The notes: a model not told the origin generated them from the sequence alone. Positions 1 to 6,133 are shown, counted from the first letter of the stretch. The stretch is 7,381 nucleotides of DNA from Kiritimatiellia bacterium (GCA_017389885.1 JAFPDR010000126.1:1-7381); one strand, 5' to 3'. Program-made: numbers and translations.

Positions 1-460
1 AGATGAGCACGATCGCGAGGACGTTCCCGCTGAGGAATGGGTTGACGAGGTTGTTCGGGATCGCGTTGAGGATGTGTCCGTAGACCGTCTCGGGCGCGCG
101 GGAGATCTGCGCCATCGCGTCCGCGTTGTCGGCAACCGCCTTCACGACGCCCTGGTCGATCGTGCCGGGGTCGATGGCGACGAAGAGCCCGAGCCCGACG
201 AGCGCGGCGACGAACGAGGTGAACACGGTGCAGGCGAACGTCTTGGCGAAGACCTTCCCCATCGCGTTGCCCTCGCCGAGGGACGCCATCGCGGTGAGGA
301 TCGCGAGCGCGACGGTCGGAACCGCCACGAACTGGAACGCCCGCGTGTAGGCGGACGCGACGAAGTCCATGAAGTTGTCCAGCGGCGCAATGCCGAGAGT
401 TCCAAGTACCGCGCCCACGACGAGCGCGGCCGTCCATATTATCGCCTGCTTGAATTTCAT
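1..460 (-). CDS. Dicarboxylate/amino acid:cation symporter (DAACS family), N-terminal part, cut by window edge
   Basis: This is the first 153 residues of an inner-membrane secondary transporter that would import a dicarboxylate or acidic/neutral amino acid with Na+ or H+. The protein starts MKFKQAIIWTAALVVGAVLG, a first membrane segment at about residues 6-25. A long hydrophobic stretch at about 38-61 contains AVPTVALAILTAMASLG, resembling the VVPLVF...GIASLGD signature region of the family. A third segment lies at about 74-96. IPNNLVNPFLSGNVLAIVL (134-152) matches the conserved IPxNxxxxxxxxNxLxII region. Family members have about 400-430 residues, so roughly a third is visible; the substrate-binding hairpins lie outside the window. 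The ATG at 460 is preceded by AAAGGGA about 7 nt upstream and, further up, by an extended -10 box. The family call is firm; the substrate and subfamily (GltP, DctA or SstT type) cannot be decided. Confidence 0.85.
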   Translation of the reverse strand, partial: MKFKQAIIWTAALVVGAVLGTLGIAPLDNFMDFVASAYTRAFQFVAVPTVALAILTAMASLGEGNAMGKVFAKTFACTVFTSFVAALVGLGLFVAIDPGTIDQGVVKAVADNADAMAQISRAPETVYGHILNAIPNNLVNPFLSGNVLAIVLI

Positions 461-491
461 TGATGAGTCCCTTTGCGCATGGTTTCCCAAT

Positions 492-500
492 AGTATACCA
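492..500 (-). promoter_or_regulatory. Extended -10 promoter element for the symporter gene
   Basis: The minus strand reads AAATTTTGGTATACTATTGGG, containing TGG-TATACT at 500-492. Initiation about 7 nt downstream would give a 5' leader of roughly 25 nt before the symporter ATG at 460. No good -35 hexamer is seen at 16-18 bp, which is usual for TGn-type extended -10 promoters. It mirrors the plus-strand promoter at 547-555. Confidence 0.6.
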
Positions 501-546
501 AAATTTCGCGGACTCATGTTTGGGCTAAGCAACAGGGCCACAAATT

Positions 547-555
547 TGGTATAAT
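547..555 (+). promoter_or_regulatory. Extended -10 promoter element for the four-gene kinase/regulator operon
   Basis: AAATTTGGTATAATATTCC gives a perfect TATAAT at 550-555 preceded by TG plus one base, an extended -10 box. Initiation near 562 would leave a leader of about 25 nt to the GTG at 587. No convincing -35 is present at 17 bp: TAAGCA at 526-531 matches only 3 of 6, and TTGGGC at 520-525 is 24 bp away. It is the only promoter-like sequence seen ahead of the four overlapping genes. Confidence 0.65.
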
Positions 556-571
556 ATTCCGAAGGCACATC

Positions 572-577
572 AGGGGA
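572..577 (+). promoter_or_regulatory. Ribosome binding site supporting the GTG start at 587
   Basis: AGGGGA ends 9 nt before GTG 587. An ATG at 577-579 overlaps this site but is in another frame that soon meets a stop, so the GTG start is preferred for the histidine kinase. Confidence 0.5.
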
Positions 578-586
578 TGTTGTACA

Positions 587-1642
587 GTGAAGGAATTCTT
601 CAAAAGCGTGCGCAAGCACATCGGCAAGATGGACGCCGAACGGCTCAGGGAGCAGTTCGGGCGCGTGGCCGATGCGCTCGAGCGCTCCGAGACCCTCTTC
701 AGCGCGCTGAAGGAGGGGCTCGTGAGGCTTGACGCCGACGGGCAGGTCGTGCAGGCCAATCCCGCGGCGCGCGAGCTCCTCGGCGTCCCGCCGGAGGAGA
801 TGCTCCCCACGCTCGGCCTCCCGCTCGGCAAGTCCTCGAAGCGCGAGATCGCGGTGACGTATCCGGAAAGCCGCGCGCTCGAGATACAGACCATCCCCTT
901 CGAAGGCGAGACGATAGTGTACGTCCGCGACATAACGGCGGAGAAGGCGCGCACCGAGGAGGAGCTTAGGGCCGGCGCGTCGCGCGCGGTGATGGACCTC
1001 GCAGCGGGGGTCGCGCACGAGATCGGCAACCCGCTGAACGCCCTTTCGCTCAACCTCCAGCTTCTCCAGCGCTCATACAGGGACGATCCGTCCATCGCGG
1101 AGTGCCTCGCGCAGGTGGCGAGGCTCGACGGGATCATCCGCGGCTTCCTGCAGGCGCTCAGGCCGCAGAAGCCGAACCTCCGCCCCGGCTCGGTGGCCGA
1201 TCCGCTCAAGGCGTGCCTCGCGACGCTGAAGCCCCAGTTCGAGGAGCGCCGCATAAAGGTCACGCTCGACATGCCCTCCGCACTCCCCGCGGTTGCGCTC
1301 GACCCGGACCAGATGGAGCAGGTCTACTTCAACCTCCTCAAGAACGCGCTCGAGGCGATGAAGGACGGCGGAAGCGTCGAGATAGCGATCGGCTCCGACG
1401 ACGACGACGTCACGATCGCGTTCGGCGACAGCGGCGCCGGGATGTCCCCCGAGCAGCTGACGCACCTCTTCGAGCCGTACCGCACGACGAAGGCGAAGGG
1501 AACGGGGCTGGGGCTCATGGTGACGGACCGCATCGTGCGCGCGCACGGCGGCACGATCGCCGCGGAGTCCTCGCTCGGCGAGGGAACGACATTCACGATA
1601 CGCCTGCCGAGAATCGAGAAACGGATAAGGACCCTGAAATGA
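587..1642 (+). CDS. Soluble PAS-domain sensor histidine kinase (NtrB/AtoS-like)
   Basis: A 351-residue cytoplasmic sensor kinase that should autophosphorylate on His and pass phosphate to the regulator encoded next. There is no signal peptide or membrane segment. Residues 1-30 look helical, and about 31-118 form a PAS-like sensor (LFSALKEGLVRLDADG, later VYVRDITAEK, the usual PAS exit). The H-box is LAAGVAHEIGNPLNAL with His144 as phosphoacceptor, in the HExxNPL form typical of NtrB-class kinases. The catalytic domain is intact: N-box NLLKNALEAM (Asn249, Asn253), G1 DSGAGM (281-286), F-box FEPY (295-298) and G2 GTGLGL (305-310). The start is GTG with AGGGGA upstream. Its stop TGA overlaps the next gene's ATG as ATGA, so translational coupling is likely. 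The signal sensed by the PAS domain is unknown; class confidence is high. Confidence 0.93.
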   Translation: MKEFFKSVRKHIGKMDAERLREQFGRVADALERSETLFSALKEGLVRLDADGQVVQANPAARELLGVPPEEMLPTLGLPLGKSSKREIAVTYPESRALEIQTIPFEGETIVYVRDITAEKARTEEELRAGASRAVMDLAAGVAHEIGNPLNALSLNLQLLQRSYRDDPSIAECLAQVARLDGIIRGFLQALRPQKPNLRPGSVADPLKACLATLKPQFEERRIKVTLDMPSALPAVALDPDQMEQVYFNLLKNALEAMKDGGSVEIAIGSDDDDVTIAFGDSGAGMSPEQLTHLFEPYRTTKAKGTGLGLMVTDRIVRAHGGTIAAESSLGEGTTFTIRLPRIEKRIRTLK

Positions 1643-2985
1643 CGAAGCGCAAGATACTCATAGTCGACGACGAGAAGCCGACGCGCGACGTCATGGCGCG
1701 CGCCCTCGGCGCGACGTACGAGTGCATGACCGCGCCGGACGCCGAGCAGGCGCTCGCGGTCATCGAGGCGACGCCGGAGCTCGCGCTTCTGATATCCGAC
1801 GTGCGCATGCCCGGGGAGAGCGGCGTCGAGCTCGTGAAGAAGGCGAAGAAGCTGAGGCCCTCGCTCGCGTGCATACTGCTTACCGCATACGGAACAGTCG
1901 ACCTCGCGGTGGAGGCGATGAAGGACGGTGCGGACGACTTCCTGACGAAGCCCATCACCGACCTCGCGCAGCTTGAGCTCAGGGTCGCGAACGCGATAAA
2001 GACGGCCGGCCTCGAGCAGGAGGTCGCCTCGCTCAAGGAGAAGCTCACGGGCGAGCTCGAGAGCTTCACCGGCAGATCGCCCGCGATGGAGAAGGTCTAC
2101 GCGATGATCCGCAAGGTCGCGCCCACGAACGCGACGGTGCTGATCGAGGGTCCGAGCGGATCGGGCAAGGAGCTCGCGGCGCGCGCGATACACAACCTGT
2201 CGAAGCGGGCGAACGGCCCCTTCATCGCGCTCGAGTGCTCCGCCTTCGAGGGCGAGCTGCTGAAGTCCGAGCTGTTCGGCTACGTCGCCGGGACCTTCAC
2301 CGGAGCGCTCAGGGAGGGCAAGGCCGGGTGCTTCGAGGCGGCGGACGGGGGGACGCTCTTCCTCGACGAGATCGGCGAGATCGACATGTCCACGCAGATC
2401 GCGCTCCTCCGCACCCTCGAGACGCGCAGGGTGCGCCGCCTCGGCGAGGCGGTGGAGCGTCCGGTCGACTTCCGCCTCGTCGCAGCGACGAACCGCGACC
2501 TCGCGAAGATGGTCGCGGAGGGGGACTTCCGCGAAGACCTCTACTACCGCCTCAACGTCATCGACCTGAAGACCCCCGCGCTCAAGGACCACAGGGAGGA
2601 CATCGCCCTTCTCGTCGCGCGCTTCATGAAGGAGTTCGCCGAGAAGAACGGCAGCACCGCCACGGGGATAGACCGCGACGCGCTCAAGGCGCTCGAGGAC
2701 TACCAGTGGCCGGGCAACGTCCGCCAGCTGAGGAACGTCGTCGAGAAGATGTGCGTCCTCTCGTCCGGCGGGAGGCTTACGCTCGCGGACGTCCCGTCCG
2801 AGGTGCTCGAGCCGCCCGCGCAGGGACAGTCCGTCGCCTCGGCGAAGACGCTCGAGGAGACGGAGAAGGCGAAGATACTCTCCGTCCTCGAGTCGAGCGG
2901 CGGCAACAAGACCAAGGCCGCGGAGACGCTCGGCATCTCGCGCCGCACCCTACACAGAAAACTAAACGAATGGGGGCTCAGATGA
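1639..2985 (+). CDS. NtrC-family sigma-54-dependent response regulator with GTFTGA loop
   Basis: A 448-residue three-domain transcription activator. The receiver (about 4-120) has acidic Asp10/Asp11, phosphoacceptor Asp54 in ISDVRMPG, Thr82 and Lys104 in TKP. The AAA+ sigma-54 interaction domain (about 142-372) has Walker A GPSGSGKE (171-178), Walker B TLFLDE (239-244) and the FREDLYYRLNV arginine segment (Arg298, Arg304). A Fis-type helix-turn-helix fills the C-terminus (GGNKTKAAETLGISRRTLHR, 421-440). It should contact sigma-54 RNA polymerase after phosphorylation by the upstream kinase. The odd point is the sigma-54 contact loop, which reads GTFTGA (218-223) instead of GAFTGA. The ATG at 1639 is chosen because AAGGA sits 7 nt upstream, it overlaps the kinase stop, and the receiver starts at once; the frame is open upstream but overlaps the kinase. 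The target promoters are not known. Confidence 0.94.
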   Translation: MTKRKILIVDDEKPTRDVMARALGATYECMTAPDAEQALAVIEATPELALLISDVRMPGESGVELVKKAKKLRPSLACILLTAYGTVDLAVEAMKDGADDFLTKPITDLAQLELRVANAIKTAGLEQEVASLKEKLTGELESFTGRSPAMEKVYAMIRKVAPTNATVLIEGPSGSGKELAARAIHNLSKRANGPFIALECSAFEGELLKSELFGYVAGTFTGALREGKAGCFEAADGGTLFLDEIGEIDMSTQIALLRTLETRRVRRLGEAVERPVDFRLVAATNRDLAKMVAEGDFREDLYYRLNVIDLKTPALKDHREDIALLVARFMKEFAEKNGSTATGIDRDALKALEDYQWPGNVRQLRNVVEKMCVLSSGGRLTLADVPSEVLEPPAQGQSVASAKTLEETEKAKILSVLESSGGNKTKAAETLGISRRTLHRKLNEWGLR

Positions 2986-3785
2986 ACTTCCTCACCGTCA
3001 TTCTCGCAGTGTCGTTCCTTCCGTTCTTCGAGGCGAGGAACCAGGTCGCAAACTTCGTGATAACTCCGCCGCCCGAGGGGACGAGCGTGAAGCCGGAGCT
3101 TCCGGACCTCGTCGTCAGGGAGAAGTGCCCAGGCTGCGACGGCAAGGGCGACTTAGTGCTCGAGGAGCCGGACTACGGACAGGCCAAGGGCAGGCTCGGC
3201 CCCGCGCGCAAGGTGAAGAGGCAGTGCCAGCTCTGCGGCGGCAAGGGGAGAATACAGGCCTTCATGAACCCCGCCGAGCTCGCGCTCCAGGTTTCCGCCG
3301 ACCGCGCCGCGTTCGCCGCGGAGCACCAGGGCAAGGGGGAGATCGCCGTCGGCGAGGCGTTCGTCCCCAACGCGAAGTACGAGGAGATCGGCAAGGAGCG
3401 CCGCAAGCTCGTCGAGGACGCGTTCGGGCATCCCTGCAAGAAATGCAACTGGACCGGCATAGAGCCCTGCACGAAATGCCACGGAAACGGGACGCTCCGC
3501 TGCACGAACACCGACTGCAAGGGCGGCTGGCAGGTCGTCAAGACGACGACGGAATCCTCGATATCGAAGTCGGGAAGCTCCTCGGGCGGGTTCCGCTCGA
3601 ACGGCGGCTTCCGCTCCAGCGGCGGCTCGCGCCGCACGACGCGCAAGGAGACCAAGGTAAACGTGTCGCCGTGCCCGGTGTGCGGCGGAACGAAGTTCAT
3701 CGTGTGCCCCGAATGCGGCGGACGCCGCGCCCATCCGTGCTCGAAGTGCAACGGACTCGGCATCAAGACGAAAGGATCGCTGTGA
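2982..3785 (+). CDS. CxxC-rich DnaJ-zinc-finger-like protein with N-terminal hydrophobic segment
   Basis: A 267-residue protein of unknown function. MNFLTVILAVSFLPFF at the N-terminus may be a signal peptide or membrane anchor; no clean cleavage site is seen (FEA at 16-18 is weak). Sixteen cysteines form eight pairs: C49/C52, C82/C85, C152/C155, C163/C166, C174/C179 (a wider CTNTDC), C231/C234, C242/C245 and C253/C256. Several have the CxxCxGxG form of DnaJ zinc fingers (CPGCDGKG, CQLCGGKG, CTKCHGNG). Paired knuckles probably bind zinc. No J-domain (HPD) is present, so it is not DnaJ itself. A Ser/Gly/Arg linker (191-222) separates the last three pairs. The start ATG overlaps the regulator stop as ATGA, with GGGGG 5 nt upstream. 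Coupling to the two-component and Ser/Thr kinase genes suggests an adaptor or redox/metal-responsive partner, which is inference only. If exported, zinc binding in an oxidising compartment would be unusual. Confidence 0.85.
   Translation: MNFLTVILAVSFLPFFEARNQVANFVITPPPEGTSVKPELPDLVVREKCPGCDGKGDLVLEEPDYGQAKGRLGPARKVKRQCQLCGGKGRIQAFMNPAELALQVSADRAAFAAEHQGKGEIAVGEAFVPNAKYEEIGKERRKLVEDAFGHPCKKCNWTGIEPCTKCHGNGTLRCTNTDCKGGWQVVKTTTESSISKSGSSSGGFRSNGGFRSSGGSRRTTRKETKVNVSPCPVCGGTKFIVCPECGGRRAHPCSKCNGLGIKTKGSL
3585..3629 (+). repeat. Short 18-bp tandem repeat inside the CxxC-protein linker
   Basis: Two 18-bp units (3585-3602 and 3603-3620) and a partial third encode GGFRSN-GGFRSS-GGS, a flexible Ser/Gly/Arg linker between zinc-finger-like clusters. 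The unit is a whole number of codons, so copy-number change would keep the frame. Confidence 0.6.
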
Positions 3786-4936
3786 CAACGCCACCACCGC
3801 TACCGTATCTCGAATTCCTCGGCAAGCTCGGCGAGGGAGGCATGTCCTCCGTATGGAAGGCGCACGATACGCGCCGCGACGAGATAGTCGCCGTGAAGAT
3901 ACTGAACCGCGAGCTCACTAAGAACGAGGAGGACATCGAGCTCTTCCGCGCCGAGGCGCGCGCGATGAGCGACATACACCACATCGGCATCGTCAGGAGC
4001 TACGAGCTCAACTGCCACGACGGCTACTGGTACTACACGATGGAGTACGTCGACGGATACAACTTCAGCGCCCTCCTCGACCGCAAGCAGCACCTCTCCG
4101 AGGGCGACTGCCTGCTGATCTGCGAGTCCATCGCCGTCGCGCTCGACTACGCCTGGAACGAATACGGCATAGTCCACTGCGACATCAAGCCCGACAACAT
4201 CATGATCAACACCGACGGCGTCGTCAAGCTGACGGACCTCGGGCTCTGCCACACCTTCCAGTACATCAAGGACGGAATGCGCGACATACCGGACCACGTC
4301 ATGGGAACGCCCGCCTACATCTCGCCGGAGCAGGTGTACGGAGACGTCGAGCCGGACTGCCGCGCGGACATCTACGCCCTCGCCGCGACGCTCTACCACC
4401 TCGCCACCGGCAGGATGCTCTTCCCCGGGATGAGCGCGGAGGACATGATGCGCGCCCACTGCGACGAGACCTGCCAGGCGCGCGACCCGCGCTTCTACCG
4501 CCCGGACCTCTCCGAGGGCTTCTGCCAGCTCCTCGAGGCGATGCTCGTCAAGAACCGCGACTACCGCCTCCCCTCCTGGAACGACGTCTGCACAATGTGC
4601 CTCGGCATCGAGCAGGGAGTCGCCTTCAAGCCCCGCAAGGGCACGCCCTCCTCGCTCCAGCTCGCCTCTGCCTCGACCGTGCCGGACTTCAGCCAGGACA
4701 GGCTTCCGGACGACATGCCCGCGATAGCGCCCTCCGCTCACGCGGGAATGAACACGATGCCGGAGCTCAAGCCAGTCCCGCAGCCCAAGCAGAAGGTCCT
4801 CCACCTCTTCACCGGACGCGGCAAGAAGAAGCGCGAACCGCAGATACAGATCGACCCCGAAAGCGGGAAGAAGATACTCAAGAAGCACAAGGCCGTCAAC
4901 TCCGGCTTCAAGGTGCACCGCCCCGCCGAGTGGTAA
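3782..4936 (+). CDS. Hanks-type Ser/Thr protein kinase with HCD (non-RD) catalytic loop
   Basis: A 384-residue protein kinase. The domain spans about 9-275: glycine loop GEGGMSSVW (17-25), catalytic Lys39 in AVK, probable alpha-C Glu58, hinge MEYVDGYN (87-94), catalytic loop HCDIKPDN (132-139) with Asp134 and Asn139, metal-binding DLG (152-154), and activation/P+1 segment GTPAYISPEQ (175-184). All residues needed for phosphotransfer are present, but the Arg before the catalytic Asp is Cys133, making it a non-RD kinase. Residues about 280-384 form a low-complexity tail rich in Pro, Ser and Lys (GRGKKKREPQ near 345-354) with no membrane segment, unlike PknB-type receptor kinases. The start is GTG, overlapping the previous stop as GTGA, with AAAGGA 5 nt upstream. 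It is the last gene of the operon and a terminator follows about 55 bp later. Likely cytoplasmic; its substrates are unknown, with the co-encoded proteins obvious candidates. Confidence 0.92.
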   Translation: MTTPPPLPYLEFLGKLGEGGMSSVWKAHDTRRDEIVAVKILNRELTKNEEDIELFRAEARAMSDIHHIGIVRSYELNCHDGYWYYTMEYVDGYNFSALLDRKQHLSEGDCLLICESIAVALDYAWNEYGIVHCDIKPDNIMINTDGVVKLTDLGLCHTFQYIKDGMRDIPDHVMGTPAYISPEQVYGDVEPDCRADIYALAATLYHLATGRMLFPGMSAEDMMRAHCDETCQARDPRFYRPDLSEGFCQLLEAMLVKNRDYRLPSWNDVCTMCLGIEQGVAFKPRKGTPSSLQLASASTVPDFSQDRLPDDMPAIAPSAHAGMNTMPELKPVPQPKQKVLHLFTGRGKKKREPQIQIDPESGKKILKKHKAVNSGFKVHRPAEW

Positions 4937-4989
4937 GTGCGGCGGAGCGGACGCGCCGCGGAAAGCGGCCGGGGCCACTTCAGGACAAC

Positions 4990-5037
4990 AAAAAAGGCGG
5001 CGCACCGTCAGACCGGTGAAAGCCGCTTTCTTCTTTT
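4990..5037. terminator. Probable bidirectional rho-independent terminator
   Basis: GCGGC pairs with GCCGC around an inner CACCG/CGGTG stem with a 6-nt loop. On the plus strand it is followed by the T-rich TTTCTTCTTTT and would end the kinase operon. On the minus strand it is followed by six T in a row and would end the tRNA transcript, starting 9 nt after the encoded CCA. The stem has small bulges, but the A-rich left flank and T-rich right flank are what a shared terminator between convergent units should show. Confidence 0.7.
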
Positions 5038-5045
5038 CCCGCGAT

Positions 5046-5121
5046 TGGTGGAGAAGAAGAGATTCGAACTCTCGACCCCCACGTTGCGAACGTGATGCTC
5101 TACCAACTGAGCTACTTCCCC
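5046..5121 (-). tRNA. tRNA-Ala, anticodon CGC
   Basis: A 76-nt cloverleaf read on the minus strand. The acceptor 5' strand GGGGAAG pairs with CTTCTCC and includes the G3-U70 wobble that identifies alanine tRNAs. The D-arm has GCTC/GAGC around AGTTGGTA. The anticodon stem TCACG/CGTGG closes the loop TTCGCAA, so the anticodon is CGC, reading GCG codons. The variable loop is GGGTC and the T-arm GAGAG/CTCTT closes TTCGAAT. A73 and CCA are encoded in the DNA. Anticodon CGC fits the heavy use of GCG alanine codons in the surrounding genes. It is transcribed alone, with a promoter upstream and a terminator just downstream. All stems are intact and there is no intron. No integrase or duplicated 3' end was seen, so it is not evidently an attachment site. 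Confidence 0.97.
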
Positions 5122-5141
5122 ATTCGTGGAAAACGGTGAAT

Positions 5142-5170
5142 AGTATATCATATCCCGCCGACGCGCGCAA
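5142..5170 (-). promoter_or_regulatory. Promoter of tRNA-Ala
   Basis: On the minus strand TTGCGC (5170-5165) lies 17 bp before TATACT (5147-5142), and the -10 is extended by TGA (5150-5148). The expected start is about 12 nt before the mature tRNA 5' end. The -35 keeps only the TTG core. The fabD-side hairpin (5171-5197) touches the -35 directly. Confidence 0.65.
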
Positions 5171-5197
5171 GGGGGCAAATTAAGATTTTTTGCCCCC
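5171..5197 (-). terminator. Hairpin after fabD, probable terminator without a long T tail
   Basis: GGGGGCAAA (5171-5179) and TTTGCCCCC (5189-5197) form a perfect 9-bp inverted repeat with a 9-nt loop, 12 bp after the fabD stop. No run of T follows on either strand, so it may be a weak terminator, an mRNA 3'-end stabiliser, or both. It separates fabD from the tRNA promoter. Confidence 0.55.
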
Positions 5198-5209
5198 CTG
5201 CGGACGAGG

Positions 5210-6133
5210 CTACGCGAGCGCGGCGACGGTCGCGTCGAGCGACGCGAGGTCGGCGACGTTCGACGTCGCGAGCGCGGCGTCGATCTTCTTCACGAGGCCG
5301 GAGAGCACCTTGCCGGGGCCGAACTCGACGAACATTCCGCAGCCGAGCGCCTTCGCCGCCTCGACGTCAGCGGCCCAGTTCGTCGTGCCGGTCACCTGCT
5401 CGAGCATCGCCGCCTTGATCGCCGCGCCGTCGGAGGCGTGGGGCTTGCCCGTCACGTTTGAAAGGACCGGGAACTTTGGAGCGGAGAACGAGATGGAGTC
5501 CAGCACCGGAGCGAGCCTCTCGCGCGCGGGACGCATGAACTCCGAGTGGAATCCGCCCGCGGTCGCGAGCGGAATCGCGCGCTTGACGCCGAGCTCCTTG
5601 GCCTTCGCCGCGCATGCGGCTATCGCGTCCTTGGAGCCGGAGAGCACCTGCTGGGCCGCGGAGTTTACGTTGGCGACGGTGCAGCCCGTCGCGTCGCATA
5701 GCGCCTTGAGCTGGTCCGCGCTCGCGCCGACGATGGCGATCATTCCGGACGGAGTCGCCTCGCAGGCCTCCTGCATGAACCTTCCGCGCGCCTCGAGGAC
5801 CTTGAGCGTCGACTCGAAGTCAAGCACCCCTGCGGCGCAGAGCGCGCCCCACTCGCCGAGCGAGAGGCCCGCCGCGCAGTCGAACTCCACCGGACGGCGC
5901 TTCTGCAGCGCGAGGTACCCGGCGTAGCTCGTCACGAAAATGGCGGGCTGGCAGACGTTGGACTTCGTCAGCTCCTCGGCGGGGCCCTCGAAGCAGGTCT
6001 TCTTGAGGTCGAAGCCCAGCGCGGCGTTCGCCCTGTCGAAGAGGGACATGATCTCCGGATCGGCCTCGGCAAAGTCCTTGCCCATCCCCGGAACCTGGGC
6101 ACCCTGGCCCGCAAACATACAGCATTTCTTCAT
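5210..6133 (-). CDS. fabD: Malonyl-CoA:ACP transacylase (FabD)
   Basis: A 307-residue cytoplasmic enzyme, full length for the family (about 300-310), that moves malonate from CoA to acyl carrier protein to start type II fatty-acid synthesis. MFAGQGAQVPGMG (6-18) is the family N-terminal motif. Nucleophile Ser91 lies in GLSLGEWGAL; the residue before it is Leu90 where E. coli FabD has His (GHSLGE). Arg116 (EARGRFM) would hold the malonyl carboxylate, His196 (GGFHSEFM) is the catalytic base, and Gln246 (EQVTGTTNW) matches the conserved oxyanion-side Gln. FGPGKVLSGLVKKI (271-284) is the usual C-terminal motif. The gene stands 48 bp after the hybrid kinase stop with its own promoter. No Shine-Dalgarno lies between the -10 box and the ATG, so a leaderless transcript is likely. 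No other fab gene is in the window. Function is confident despite the His-to-Leu change. Confidence 0.95.
   Translation of the reverse strand: MKKCCMFAGQGAQVPGMGKDFAEADPEIMSLFDRANAALGFDLKKTCFEGPAEELTKSNVCQPAIFVTSYAGYLALQKRRPVEFDCAAGLSLGEWGALCAAGVLDFESTLKVLEARGRFMQEACEATPSGMIAIVGASADQLKALCDATGCTVANVNSAAQQVLSGSKDAIAACAAKAKELGVKRAIPLATAGGFHSEFMRPARERLAPVLDSISFSAPKFPVLSNVTGKPHASDGAAIKAAMLEQVTGTTNWAADVEAAKALGCGMFVEFGPGKVLSGLVKKIDAALATSNVADLASLDATVAALA

Noticed and set aside
74..463. 129-residue plus-strand open frame at the left end
   Set aside because: The minus strand encodes a clear membrane transporter with family motifs; this frame is its shadow.
521..540. Possible sigma-54 promoter ahead of the histidine kinase operon
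   Set aside because: No GG-N10-GC pair with a recognisable TGGCAC or TTGC box could be placed; the extended -10 box explains the start better.
1102..1638. Upstream extension of the response regulator frame
   Set aside because: The frame is open but overlaps the histidine kinase. The extra residues are Arg/Ala/Gly-rich, while the receiver begins exactly at the ATG at 1639 with a good ribosome binding site.
1324..2592. 422-residue open frame on the minus strand opposite the kinase/regulator pair
   Set aside because: Rich in Arg, Leu, Asp and Glu with no motif; it shadows two genes with complete, canonical domains.
4941..4980. GC-rich stem (GCCGC/GCGGC around GGAAA) just after the kinase stop
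   Set aside because: A 5-bp stem with no T tail in GC-rich DNA; the hairpin at 4990-5037 is the better terminator.
5046..5121. tRNA gene as an integration site for a mobile element
   Set aside because: No integrase, no repeat of the tRNA 3' end and no change in composition were seen nearby.
3800..5170. 456-residue open frame on the minus strand
   Set aside because: It lies antisense to the Ser/Thr kinase gene and runs through the terminator and tRNA. Its translation is compositionally biased with no recognisable domain, as expected in GC-rich DNA opposite a real gene.
5190..5927. 245-residue plus-strand open frame
   Set aside because: It is antisense to fabD, whose catalytic motifs are all on the minus strand. 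The translation is Ser/Ala-rich without domains.
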